From: Veillonella tobetsuensis
GTDB lineage: Bacteria > Bacillota > Negativicutes > Veillonellales > Veillonellaceae
DNA length: 64,000 bases
Reading direction: 5' to 3'
NCBI RefSeq assembly: GCF_001078375.1
Contig: NZ_BBXI01000021.1
Coordinates: 62,001-126,000 of the forward strand
Translations under genes and position numbers: made by a program
Notes under the pieces: generated by a model
Seen by the model: the letters and a program-made list of their open reading frames with translations, nothing else
The model's database searches: none
Told to the model about the DNA's origin: nothing
Part shown: one piece after another, positions 43,423 to 52,284 of the stretch
Layout: every line of letters begins with the position of its first letter
Position numbering within the stretch: the stretch's first letter is position 1

Positions 43423-44169
43423 TTATTCAGTTTTTAGTCCTTGTATAAAATCAAATGATTTTACGGCTGCTTCTGTGTCTACAAAATGGAACGGTTCCAA
43501 CAGGCGACAGAATTTAAATAGATAGTCACGCTTGTGTAACACTTCTTTCACATGAAGTACGGTTTCTTGTGCACATCTAGCAGTGCTATAGCCATTCATA
43601 GCTGCATAGAGATAGGACTGTGGCAAATCGCCTTCACGAATAAAACTGTGAATAAAAATCAACAGATCCCATCCTGCAGGCGTAAATTCATACCAACGTC
43701 GTGCATTCTCCCAATCTAATAGCATAACGTCATCTGTATCCGGATTATACACGATATCTCTTAGCGCTGGACGGCCATGAGCCATACCATAATCATGGAG
43801 CATACCAAGAGCTTTACCAAAGGCGTAAAACACATGGATAGCCAGATCCTCTAGAGAAGAGTCTTCAGGATGCTCCTGTGGCAAATGCCCATAATACGTT
43901 AAGTTTTTCCCATAATTAGGCGTAACAAAATAATGTTCTCTAAAACCTATGATTTCAGGTGCTAAAGGCAATTGAGTACGAACAAAGTTCATCATATAAA
44001 ATTCGTGATCAAAAGCCGCACGAGGTGATGGCTTTACCCATGATGACCGATAATTACTAATATCACGTTTCACAAAATACTCTTTTCCCTGAAAAGTAAT
44101 TGGAAATACACGGCCCATATCTTCTTGATTCAACTTATGATCAATATAATCTAATAAGGCTTCTTTCAT
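43423..44169 (-). CDS. Kinase-like (aminoglycoside/LPS kinase fold) protein
   Basis: A 248-aa protein with a small-molecule or lipid kinase fold. It shows an N-terminal YFVKRDISNY with the lysine region, a catalytic-loop-like YGMAHGRPALRDIVYN and a metal-binding LLDWENARRW. The usual HxD of the loop reads H-G-R, so catalysis may be altered or the protein may be a pseudokinase. GGGGGTCTC precedes the ATG. It is a single-gene unit between dedA and sdh. KdkA/WaaP-like sugar kinases are possible relatives, but this is uncertain. Confidence 0.5.
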   Translation of the reverse strand: MKEALLDYIDHKLNQEDMGRVFPITFQGKEYFVKRDISNYRSSWVKPSPRAAFDHEFYMMNFVRTQLPLAPEIIGFREHYFVTPNYGKNLTYYGHLPQEHPEDSSLEDLAIHVFYAFGKALGMLHDYGMAHGRPALRDIVYNPDTDDVMLLDWENARRWYEFTPAGWDLLIFIHSFIREGDLPQSYLYAAMNGYSTARCAQETVLHVKEVLHKRDYLFKFCRLLEPFHFVDTEAAVKSFDFIQGLKTE

Positions 44170-44234
44170 GAGACCCCCTTATGTCTTCAATATTTATTTA
44201 TCTATTATATAATAAAAGCTGTGAATCATCAAAT

Positions 44235-44266
44235 AAAGACCCCCTAGCCAAGGCCAGGGGGTCTTT
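44235..44266 (-). terminator. Terminator of the sdh operon
   Basis: AAAGACCCCCT and AGGGGGTCTTT form a perfect 11-bp stem around a 10-nt loop, followed by ATTT on the minus strand. Confidence 0.85.
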
Positions 44267-44339
44267 ACGGTAATTATGATAATAGGTTTGGATTTAGATC
44301 TTCATTGAGCCAACTTAGGCTATGTCTAAATCAAACGAA

Positions 44340-45215
44340 TTAACCTACGAATTTTGTCACTGCTGCAGTATCAGTTAAGTGACGTTTAGGCATGCCCATT
44401 TCTTCAGGGGAGATGCCAAGAGCAAGACCCACTAATTGAGACATATGTAAGATTGGCATATCTTTGCCACCGCCAACAACTTCTTTAGCTTCTTTTTGGA
44501 ACATATCAAGTTGCATTTGGCAAAGTGGGCAAGGAGTTACTACGCAATCTGCGCCTTCTGTAGCTGCATCTTTGTTGATGGAGCCAGTCATTTGCATTAC
44601 GGAATCATGTGCAGGGTATACAGCATGGAAACCGCAGCAATCTAATTTACGGGAGAAGTCGATTGGTGTAGCACCGATAGCGGAAATCAATTCTGCTAAG
44701 GATGTAGGCATTTGATAGTCTTCGAAACCCATTTCAGTTTGAGGACGAAGAATATGGCAGCCATAGTATTCAGCTACACGTAAACCAGTTAAAGGTTTAA
44801 CAACTTTAGCTTTCAATTTGTCCAAACCGTAATCGCGAATCAATACCCATAAGAAATGAGTGATATCAGTTGTGCCGCGGTATTGTTTACCAATTTGAGC
44901 TAATTTTTTATTAACTTCGTTCTTTTCTTTTTCGTTAGCATCAAGTTCATTTTTTGCTTCACGAAGCATCAAAGTACAAGTGTTACATACAGTTAAAAGG
45001 TTCAAACCTTTTTCTTCTGCTAATGCAATGTTACGAGCATTAGTAGCCAATGTAATTTCTGGAGCGATGTCTTGAACATGAGACGCGCCGCAGCAAGTCC
45101 AACCGTCAAGTTCTTCCAACTCGATGCCTAATTTTTTAGCTACAGCAACTGTTGCTAAGTAGTCTTCTTTGGCAGCGCTTTCAAGAACGCAACCTGGGAA
45201 AAATGCGTATTTCAT
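44340..45215 (-). CDS. sdhE: Succinate dehydrogenase/fumarate reductase CCG-type subunit (SdhE/HdrB-like)
   Basis: A 291-aa soluble protein with two cysteine-rich CCG domains. The first has GWTCCGASHVQ plus VCNTC; the second has LDCCGFHAVYP plus TPCPLCQ. This is the heterodisulfide-reductase-B type subunit found in class E succinate:quinone reductases, where it replaces heme-b membrane anchors and connects the enzyme to quinone or other redox partners. GGAGG precedes the ATG, which overlaps the sdhB stop (TAATG). It is the third gene after sdhA and sdhB, with no hydrophobic anchor subunit in the operon. Confidence 0.87.
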   Translation of the reverse strand: MKYAFFPGCVLESAAKEDYLATVAVAKKLGIELEELDGWTCCGASHVQDIAPEITLATNARNIALAEEKGLNLLTVCNTCTLMLREAKNELDANEKEKNEVNKKLAQIGKQYRGTTDITHFLWVLIRDYGLDKLKAKVVKPLTGLRVAEYYGCHILRPQTEMGFEDYQMPTSLAELISAIGATPIDFSRKLDCCGFHAVYPAHDSVMQMTGSINKDAATEGADCVVTPCPLCQMQLDMFQKEAKEVVGGGKDMPILHMSQLVGLALGISPEEMGMPKRHLTDTAAVTKFVG

Positions 45216-46177
45216 TATTTGCTTACCTCCTCAGCTGCTTTCATAAGTCTGCGAACACCATCAATACCATTTACAGGTTTTTGAGGTACTACAAGTTCGA
45301 ATGGATTGATTTTGCTGTGTTTCCACAAACGTAAAGCATAGAATGCTTGTTTAGCGGAATCAACAACACCATCAGATTTCAAGCTCATAGAAACTTCTTT
45401 CAAGCGACCAGTTTTGTAGAGATCGTCTTTGAAAGCAACTGCATGGCGAACGCCTTTGCTGTTAGTAAGACCAGCTTTTGTAGCTTCTTTACGCAAGTTG
45501 GAAATATCTTGAGCAGGTTTTAAGTGTTTAGGACAACGGGAGATACAGTTCATGCAGTGAACGCATTTCCAAAGACCATTGTCGAATGCAGGATGAATGT
45601 GAGCCATAGGTGCATCATCACGGCTATCCAATACGAAACGGTTAGCTTTTGTGAATACATATGGTTCTAAGAAGTCATCTTGACGTGCAGTCAATTTGTT
45701 ACATTCAGATGCGCAGCAACCACAAAGGATACATTCTGTACCAGCAACGAATTTTTTGAAGTCAGCTGGAGTTTGGCGAACGATTTTGTCACCTTCGTTG
45801 AATTCTGCTTTAAGGAAAATCCAAGGAGCAACTGTTTTCAAACGATCAACTTTTGCTTCCCAGTCAACAACTAAGTCGCGGATAACGCGGAAGTTGCCAA
45901 TTGGTGCAATTGTCAATTCATCAGTACCATAACGTTCTGTTAATTCGTCGATTTTAGCTTCGCAACCAAGCATTGCTTCGCCATTTACGCGAATGGAGCA
46001 AGCGCCGCAAACTGCGGAACGGCAAGCTGCCAAGAATGTTAAAGTTGGATCTTGAGTATCTTTAATTTTTTGAAGGCCCCAAAGAATTGTACGGTCAGCT
46101 TCATAATCAAATTTGAAAGTCTGTACAAACGCGCGACCTTGTTGGTAACGGTGAATATGGTAGGTGATTTGTCTCAT
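45215..46177 (-). CDS. sdhB: Succinate dehydrogenase/fumarate reductase iron-sulfur subunit
   Basis: A 320-aa electron-transfer subunit. The N-terminal plant-type 2Fe-2S domain has CRSAVCGACSIRVNG. The C-terminal alpha-helical domain has cluster motifs CILCGCCASECNK and CVHCMNCISRCPKH. It is longer than common SdhB (about 240 aa) because of a C-terminal extension of about 70 residues. It passes electrons between the flavin of SdhA and the CCG subunit. AAAGGAAGTACTAAG precedes the ATG; sdhA ends 1 bp upstream. Confidence 0.95.
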   Translation of the reverse strand: MRQITYHIHRYQQGRAFVQTFKFDYEADRTILWGLQKIKDTQDPTLTFLAACRSAVCGACSIRVNGEAMLGCEAKIDELTERYGTDELTIAPIGNFRVIRDLVVDWEAKVDRLKTVAPWIFLKAEFNEGDKIVRQTPADFKKFVAGTECILCGCCASECNKLTARQDDFLEPYVFTKANRFVLDSRDDAPMAHIHPAFDNGLWKCVHCMNCISRCPKHLKPAQDISNLRKEATKAGLTNSKGVRHAVAFKDDLYKTGRLKEVSMSLKSDGVVDSAKQAFYALRLWKHSKINPFELVVPQKPVNGIDGVRRLMKAAEEVSK

Positions 46178-46178
46178 C

Positions 46179-47897
46179 TTAGTACTTCCTTTCTTGTGGT
46201 TCGTATTTAGTGAACACTACGTCGCGTTCAGTCAATTCGTACTCGCCGTTAGCACCCAATTTGATCAAAGAGTGTTTTAAGTATCTTTCATCATTACGTT
46301 TTGGATGGTCTTCACGGATATGAGCACCACGAGATTCACGACGGTGTAAAGCGCCCATAGCAATAGCTTTAGCTACTGTTAACATGGAACCGATTTCACA
46401 ATAGTTAACGAATGCCATGTTGTAAGTACGTTCAGGGTCACCTACATAACAAGTTTTGTAATCTTCGATTAATTGATCGATTTCTTTTAATGCTTCAGTA
46501 ATGCCATCTTCGTTACGGAAGATACCTACTTTATTCCACATTGCATCAGCCAATGCATCGCGGATTTCTACAACTGGGCGACCGCCTTCACGAGTTGTTA
46601 CTTCAGTGAATTTAGCTTCCCAAGCTTTAGCAGCTGCAGCCAATTCTGCATCTACGTTTGGTTGTTCATGTGTTTCAGCATAGTCAGCTGCACCAGCACC
46701 AGATACTTTACCGAATACTACGCCGTCAGCCAAGGAGTTACCACCTAAGCGGTTAGCACCATGGATGGAGATACAAGAAGCTTCGCCGGAGGAGAACAAA
46801 CCAGGCAATTCACATGCACAAGTTTTGTAGTCCACTACGTCGATACCGCCCATTGTATAGTGACAAGTAGGACGGATAGGTACTGGTTGTACTAATGGAT
46901 CACAATGTTCGAAACACATAGCCAAGTCACGGATACCATGAAGTTTTTCAATGATAACTTCAGGACCTAAGTGACGAAGGTCAGCTACTACGTATGCGTT
47001 AAGACCAGAACCGAAACCACGACCTGCAGCGATTTCATCTTCGATTGCTTTCGCTACAACGTCACGGGATGCCAATTCCATTTTGTTAGGCGCATATTTT
47101 TTCATGAAACGTTCGCCTTCAGCGTTAAGAAGGTAACCACCTTCACCACGAACCGCTTCGGACATCAAGATACCAGTACGACCAAGACCAGTTGGATGGA
47201 ATTGGATCATTTCCATATCTTTCAAACCATTACCAGCGCGGAATGCTGCTGCCATGCCATCGCCTGTGGAAAGGAATGGGTTAGTAGTACGAGTCCAGAA
47301 AATACGACCTGCACCACCAGTGGACAAGATAATAGCTTTCGCTTTAATTTGTTCTACTTTACCTTCTTTCATGTTCCACACAACTGCGCCACCAACGTGA
47401 CCGTTTGCGTCTTTAACAAGATCTAAAAGGTACCATTCTTGCAAGAAGTGTACGCCTTCTTTCAAGCATTGTTCGTAAGTAGTGTGCAAAATAACGTGAC
47501 CAGTTTTATCCGCAGAGTAGCAAGTACGTGGATAGGATTGACCACCGAAGTTACGTTGCGCAATTTTGTTTTGTTCTGTACGGGAGAATGGAGCACCCAT
47601 GTGGTCCATTTCAAGTACGCCTTCTGGACAACGAGAGCAGAAGAATTCGATCGCATCTTGGTCGCCAAGATAGTCAGAACCTTTTACTGTGTCGAAAGTA
47701 TGTGTTTCTACAGTATCTTCAGCTGCTACGTTATTCAAACAAGCATTTACACCGCCTTGCGCCATTGCTGTTGCAGAGCGAGTTGGGAAAATTTTAGTAA
47801 TAAGTGCTACAGTTAAGCCTTTACGACGACCTACTTCAAGAGCCGCGCGTTGACCAGCGCCACCGCTACCTACTACTAGAACATCAAACTGTTCCAT
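46179..47897 (-). CDS. sdhA: Succinate dehydrogenase/fumarate reductase flavoprotein subunit
   Basis: The start at 47897 (MEQFDVLVVGSGGAG) follows GGAGGTCATT; the frame is open further upstream without support. The 572-aa flavoprotein has the dinucleotide fold, the FAD-attachment region (ATAMAQGGVNACLNN), dicarboxylate-site residues (FHPTGLGRTG, AVRGEGG) and HGANRLGGNSLAD. It has no Tat signal, so unlike the Campylobacter/Wolinella MfrA type it is cytoplasmic. It interconverts succinate and fumarate; in a succinate-pathway fermenter fumarate reduction is the likely direction. Confidence 0.96.
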   Translation of the reverse strand: MEQFDVLVVGSGGAGQRAALEVGRRKGLTVALITKIFPTRSATAMAQGGVNACLNNVAAEDTVETHTFDTVKGSDYLGDQDAIEFFCSRCPEGVLEMDHMGAPFSRTEQNKIAQRNFGGQSYPRTCYSADKTGHVILHTTYEQCLKEGVHFLQEWYLLDLVKDANGHVGGAVVWNMKEGKVEQIKAKAIILSTGGAGRIFWTRTTNPFLSTGDGMAAAFRAGNGLKDMEMIQFHPTGLGRTGILMSEAVRGEGGYLLNAEGERFMKKYAPNKMELASRDVVAKAIEDEIAAGRGFGSGLNAYVVADLRHLGPEVIIEKLHGIRDLAMCFEHCDPLVQPVPIRPTCHYTMGGIDVVDYKTCACELPGLFSSGEASCISIHGANRLGGNSLADGVVFGKVSGAGAADYAETHEQPNVDAELAAAAKAWEAKFTEVTTREGGRPVVEIRDALADAMWNKVGIFRNEDGITEALKEIDQLIEDYKTCYVGDPERTYNMAFVNYCEIGSMLTVAKAIAMGALHRRESRGAHIREDHPKRNDERYLKHSLIKLGANGEYELTERDVVFTKYEPQERKY

Positions 47898-48044
47898 AAT
47901 GACCTCCTCATAACTACCTATAAAAAGAAAATTTCTTAGACTATCTAGATTCAAAAACCTTATAAAAATTTTTGATAACCTAATCATTTTTCCTTAAAGA
48001 GAAAACCTCACACATGTGCGATTTCTCTTATAGCTTTACATATA

Positions 48045-48073
48045 ATTATAGAGAGCATTTCACCGTATGTCTA
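48045..48073 (-). promoter_or_regulatory. Promoter of the sdh operon
   Basis: TAGACA (48068-48073), a 17-bp spacer and a perfect TATAAT (48045-48050) on the minus strand. The start near 48038 gives a 140-nt leader containing one hairpin. The palindrome at 48108-48128 lies just upstream of the -35 box and could bind a regulator. Confidence 0.6.
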
Positions 48074-48211
48074 AACCTTATTATGCATAATTAATTTCAA
48101 TGAATCTAATTGATATTCTATATCAATTCATATTTTTAGTGAAATATTGTGAACAATCTGATTATCTAGGAATGTAATTCTATTTACTTTTATGTATATC
48201 ATTTATATCAA

Positions 48212-48229
48212 TTCGGTTCCGAATTTTTT
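48212..48229 (+). terminator. Compact plus-strand terminator-like hairpin
   Basis: AATTCGG-TT-CCGAATT is followed by TTTT on the plus strand. Its transcript is unknown; it could end an RNA antisense to the sdh upstream region. Confidence 0.35.
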
Positions 48230-48382
48230 CCTATATAAGCACCTCAAATACACCAACTAAACACAATGTTTTGCTACGTATATCAATCCAATAAGTCCAT
48301 TTTATAACATCAAAATTTTTAAATTCCTACTAAAACCACATAGGATTCAAAACGCTTATACATATCAAAACATCTCGATTCT

Positions 48383-48414
48383 AGTATAGTTTTTTCTTTT
48401 GATAATTATTATCA
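48383..48414 (-). promoter_or_regulatory. Fur-box promoter
   Basis: TGATAATTATTATCA (48400-48414) is a perfect 7-1-7 Fur palindrome. On the minus strand a TATACT (48383-48388) lies 11 bp past it, so the box covers the -35 region. Transcription would start near 48376 and run toward sdhA. Confidence 0.65.
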
Positions 48415-48674
48415 TAAGTTTTTATTGTGATTTTCTTTACACCTTTCAAATTTCGTAAAATCTGCCTCAACTATGCACAAACGGCAATCTTCGATATACT
48501 TCCCATCGTAGAACACTACAAAAGCTAGATAAAATATGGATAAATTCACCTCAACGCTGAATAAACCTATAAAATACTACTTATTACATTCATTTTTCAC
48601 TCATTCCACTTGTATAAGGTATGATAATAGATAAAATAGTTATATAATATAACTTATATATGTTAATATTATTT

Positions 48675-48725
48675 TAATCACTAACGTGTTGTAGCTTTCA
48701 CATAACGGAAACTGATTAGTGATTA
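48675..48725. repeat. 10-bp inverted repeat upstream of the response regulator
   Basis: TAATCACTAA (48675-48684) and TTAGTGATTA (48716-48725) are perfect complements with a 31-nt spacer that includes CTTTCAC. They lie 55-105 bp before the response-regulator ATG. Confidence 0.4.
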
Positions 48726-48779
48726 GATAGTATTAAGAGAGAGTTATATAATTTAATCATACATAAGGAGAACAAACAT

Positions 48780-49454
48780 ATGAAGATTTTACTTGTAGAA
48801 GACGAAGAAATGCTAAATGGTATTACGGCCAAATATTTACGTGCAGAAAATATGACTGTTGATACATGTTTCAACGGTCAACAAGCTATCGATTATGTAA
48901 ATACATCTAGCTATGACGTAATTGTTATGGATATCATGATGCCTGTATTAGATGGTATCAGTGCACTGGCACAAATTCGTAACGAAGGCAATACAACACC
49001 GGTTTTATTGTTAACTGCGAAAGATTCCTTGCAAGATAAGGTGACAGGCCTAAATACTGGTGCTGATGATTATCTAGTAAAACCTTTCGACCTTGAAGAG
49101 TTAACAGCTCGTATTTATGCGTTGGCACGTCGTAATGCTCGCCATGCACAAAATGATATTAAGGTTGGTCCTTTAACTATCAATGTACCTCAACGTACAG
49201 TAAAACGCGACGGCGAAGCTATTACATTAACAGCTAAAGAATTTGATTTATTGTATTATTTAGCAAGTAATGAAAACATCGTATTATCCCGTCAACAAAT
49301 TCTTGATCATGTTTGGGAATACGATTATGAAAGCTACTCTAATCTAATTGATGTATATATTAAGGATCTACGTAAAAAGATTGACACGGATGAAAATGTG
49401 AAATTAATTCAAACCGTTCGTGGAGTAGGATATGTCCTCAAAACTGAAAACTAA
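48780..49454 (+). CDS. OmpR/PhoB-family response regulator
   Basis: A 224-aa regulator. The receiver domain has the acidic pair VEDEE at the N-terminus, the phospho-acceptor Asp in VIVMDIMMPVLDG near residue 51, and the conserved Lys in DDYLVKPFD. The C-terminal winged-helix domain ends RTVRGVGYVLKTEN. AAGGAGAACAAAC precedes the ATG. The gene overlaps its cognate sensor by 23 bp. The stimulus is unknown. Confidence 0.93.
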   Translation: MKILLVEDEEMLNGITAKYLRAENMTVDTCFNGQQAIDYVNTSSYDVIVMDIMMPVLDGISALAQIRNEGNTTPVLLLTAKDSLQDKVTGLNTGADDYLVKPFDLEELTARIYALARRNARHAQNDIKVGPLTINVPQRTVKRDGEAITLTAKEFDLLYYLASNENIVLSRQQILDHVWEYDYESYSNLIDVYIKDLRKKIDTDENVKLIQTVRGVGYVLKTEN

Positions 49455-50838
49455 GGACCAAGGTCACGACCTTAATTCTATGTCAGGTGCTTTTAAGCAC
49501 CTATGGAATCGTATGCCTTTGACTTTGAAAATTATGCTATGGTACACATTATTATTGAGTATCCTCTTAATTTTCATGTCCATTTTTTACTACAACTATA
49601 TAGGTACAGCACATAATACGGAAATCCGAGAACGTCTACAACAACAAACGCTTATGATGTCAACGGATATCCGCAAGTTCAAGCCCTACGAAGACGGAAC
49701 ATTTTATCTTGTTTACACGCAGGACGGCTTGATTACGAAAGGGTATCTGCCAGATGGATTCCCAAATCAGTCTAATTTATCCCTTGGACAGGTCGGCGAA
49801 ATTCAAGCCAATGGCATGACCTTCTACTATTACGATGTACCAATTAATGCACCAAATTATCGGGGATTTTTGCGTGCCATTACGAGCCAAAAAATCACCG
49901 ATCAAAATGGTAGCACGATTTACACTTTATTATTGCTTATTATCGTCGCTTTACTCATATCTTCAATCGGCGGTTATATATTCATCAAAAAAGGCCTCAA
50001 ACCTTTGCGTAAATTAACACATACGGCAAAGGTTATCGGTAAAAATAACGACCTTAGTCGTCGTATTGAATTACCGGATATCGCAAGAGATGAGGTCTAT
50101 GAATTAACCACCACATTTAACCGTATGTTATCAGGTCTCGAGGATTCATCCAATCGGGAAAAGCAATTTAGTTCGGACGTATCCCACGAATTACGTACTC
50201 CTATTGCAGTCATTCAAGCTGAAAGCGAATATGCCATTAAATACGCGCGAACACCGGAAGAAATGAAGGAAGGTCTTGTTCATATTTTAGAGCAAGCTAA
50301 ATTCATGTCCTCTCTTGTGTCGCAATTATTAGATGTGGCGCGATTAGAAAATAACTATGAAATGAATGTGGCCCCTGTAGACGTAAGTACTATGTTAAAT
50401 AACCTAGTCCACGATTACACCCGTTTATGTGCAGAGAAAAACATTGTCATTAACTCCTCTATCGATAACGATTTAGTTGTTACAGGACACGAAGTATCAC
50501 TGCGTCGCGCTATAACAAATCTCATCGATAACGCCATTAAATTTACAAAATCCACTATAGATATAACCGCCAAACGCAACGAGTTATACTTGGTCATCGA
50601 AGTAACCGACAATGGCATTGGTATCGAAGCAGACAATCTGTCTCAGATATTTAATCGGATGTACCAAACAGAGCAGTCACGCAATAAAAAATCTAATCAC
50701 GGTATTGGCCTCGGCCTTTATTTCGTAGATAAGGTTGTGCATTTGCATCATGGTACAATCACGGCTAAAAGTGAGTTAGGTGTATTTACTACATTTATCA
50801 TCACACTACCACTATCCGATACAGAAGATATGGAATAA
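49432..50838 (+). CDS. Sensor histidine kinase
   Basis: A 468-aa membrane kinase. TM1 is at about residues 33-55, followed by an extracytoplasmic sensor domain of about 105 residues and TM2 at about 165-187. A HAMP domain follows, then the dimerisation box SDVSHELRTPIAVIQ with the phospho-His. The ATPase has N box NLIDNAIKFT, DNGIGIEADN and HGIGLGLYFV. The start at 49432 follows GGAGTAGGAT within the response-regulator coding region. The signal sensed is not predictable. Confidence 0.92.
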   Translation: MSSKLKTKDQGHDLNSMSGAFKHLWNRMPLTLKIMLWYTLLLSILLIFMSIFYYNYIGTAHNTEIRERLQQQTLMMSTDIRKFKPYEDGTFYLVYTQDGLITKGYLPDGFPNQSNLSLGQVGEIQANGMTFYYYDVPINAPNYRGFLRAITSQKITDQNGSTIYTLLLLIIVALLISSIGGYIFIKKGLKPLRKLTHTAKVIGKNNDLSRRIELPDIARDEVYELTTTFNRMLSGLEDSSNREKQFSSDVSHELRTPIAVIQAESEYAIKYARTPEEMKEGLVHILEQAKFMSSLVSQLLDVARLENNYEMNVAPVDVSTMLNNLVHDYTRLCAEKNIVINSSIDNDLVVTGHEVSLRRAITNLIDNAIKFTKSTIDITAKRNELYLVIEVTDNGIGIEADNLSQIFNRMYQTEQSRNKKSNHGIGLGLYFVDKVVHLHHGTITAKSELGVFTTFIITLPLSDTEDME

Positions 50839-50860
50839 TAATTTAACATAACAAAAATAT

Positions 50861-50926
50861 AACACCCTTCTAGATAAGGTTATCCCTCATACGCGAGAGT
50901 AACTTGTTATTTAGAAGGGTGTTTTT
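50861..50926 (+). terminator. Terminator of the two-component operon
   Basis: AACACCCTTCTA and TAGAAGGGTGTT are perfect 12-bp arms with a 39-nt loop, then TTTA. Confidence 0.75.
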
Positions 50927-50973
50927 ACGTAATATGTTATGGGCTTCGAAACACTACGAAATGCTAATGTGTA

Positions 50974-52284
50974 TTAAATGAAAGCCCCTATAAATGGCGT
51001 ATACACATATTCCAAGAAAATCCAGGTAACAAGACCTGCTACAGCGCCCACGATAGCACCATTAATACGAATCCAACTCAGATCATCCTCCACCTTAGAC
51101 TCGATAAAGTAAATAAATTTATCTGTACTAAGGCCACCTAACACTTGGCGTATGATAGTTTCAATAAGGTCATAGCCTTGTTCTAATACGTATCGTGCAA
51201 TATCGTGTAATGTGACTTCAATACGGTTTCGAAGGTCTTCTGATTGTCCATACACAGCCCAGAGTTCAAGGGCAATATTGACGAGGACTTGAGCTGGCGT
51301 TTCACCATTTTCATCCCCTACGAGTAGCAATTCCTCTACATAAGGGCATAAATGGTTTTCAATGATAGATTCCCAATCCTGTTCTCGAATCCATCGTTCC
51401 CAAGCCTCATCGAGAGCTCCACAAACTTCATGATTCTCCTCAATATGGCGAATAGGATCGACCCATTGGCGAAGCCACGCAGTCCGTTCCGGACTATTAG
51501 GACGCTTCCAATTTTCAAGCATAGCGTAGGACTCTTGAACAATGGCCTCTGCCATTTCATGGTAATTAACAACATCTGTAGCTTCGGACATAGAAATAAG
51601 AAAATCCGACCAAAAGCCTTTTCTTTTTTTCTTGTGCGCTTCTTCGGCTACAACAGCAGTCAACCAAGTAACCATAGCTGGATGATTAATCCGTTCTTGA
51701 ATTACATTCAATACCTGTACAACCATACCTTCGTAGCGATTATGCTCACATAAATCGAGCAACACATGTTTTAACACAGGTACCAACGAATGTTTTTCAA
51801 GTAATGCTCGTATACGTTTCGCTCCCCATTGAGCCCATTCCTCATTACTTTGAGATTTCCACAACAAATGCAAACCTTGATGAATGACGAGGCGTGCTGC
51901 CCGTTGCCCTTCTGGAGATAGTAAGAACTTTTCAAATAAAGGTACAAATTCCACCTTATTCAAAAGCACTTGGCAACGCTCTTTAGTAAGCATCTTCGTT
52001 TCTACAAGCTTAATAACACCATTAATAAGGCGGTCTTTATTGCGTGGAATCAGCGCCGTATGATAGGGAAATCCTAGAGGCTTACGAAACAGTGCAGTCA
52101 CAGCGAACCAGTCCGCTACACTGCCGATGAGTGCAGATTGCACCGCCCAATATAACGGTTGGTACCAGCTTTCACTATCAAAGAAAAACTGACCGATAAA
52201 GACGAAGCAATAGAGCACCGCCATCAGGCCTAAAATACCATTAGCTCGTTGTTTCAAGGTAAGTGATTTAAAGTAGCGAATCAT
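50974..52284 (-). CDS. DUF445-family membrane protein (second copy)
   Basis: A 436-aa protein with the DUF445/YheB pattern. It has paired N-terminal helices with GSVADWFAVTALFRKPLGFPYHTALIPRNK, a long helical middle, and a C-terminal INGAIVGAVAGLVTWI membrane segment. Its function is unknown. Its ATG overlaps the stop of an upstream paralogue by 4 bp, so the pair is co-translated and may form a heteromeric complex. GGGGGTGATCGG precedes the ATG. Confidence 0.8.
   Translation of the reverse strand: MIRYFKSLTLKQRANGILGLMAVLYCFVFIGQFFFDSESWYQPLYWAVQSALIGSVADWFAVTALFRKPLGFPYHTALIPRNKDRLINGVIKLVETKMLTKERCQVLLNKVEFVPLFEKFLLSPEGQRAARLVIHQGLHLLWKSQSNEEWAQWGAKRIRALLEKHSLVPVLKHVLLDLCEHNRYEGMVVQVLNVIQERINHPAMVTWLTAVVAEEAHKKKRKGFWSDFLISMSEATDVVNYHEMAEAIVQESYAMLENWKRPNSPERTAWLRQWVDPIRHIEENHEVCGALDEAWERWIREQDWESIIENHLCPYVEELLLVGDENGETPAQVLVNIALELWAVYGQSEDLRNRIEVTLHDIARYVLEQGYDLIETIIRQVLGGLSTDKFIYFIESKVEDDLSWIRINGAIVGAVAGLVTWIFLEYVYTPFIGAFI

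Larger units (their letters stand above)
47898..48779. other. 880-bp regulatory gap between sdhA and the two-component genes
   Basis: AT-rich and without a credible ORF. It holds the sdh promoter (48045-48073), a leader hairpin (AAGAGAAA/TTTCTCTT with inner CACA/TGTG, near 47996-48031), a 9-bp palindrome AATTGATAT-TCT-ATATCAATT (48108-48128), a plus-strand terminator-like hairpin (48212-48229), a Fur box (48400-48414), and an inverted repeat before the response regulator (48675-48725). Confidence 0.5.

Noticed and set aside
46501-47816. Plus-strand ORFs of 60-151 codons opposite sdhA
   Set aside because: They are Cys/Phe/His-rich antisense frames of a conserved flavoprotein gene with no start signals.
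48130-48165. Rex-type site (TTGTGAACAAT) upstream of sdh
   Set aside because: Only one half-site matches TTGTGAA; the second half is absent, so it was not called an operator.
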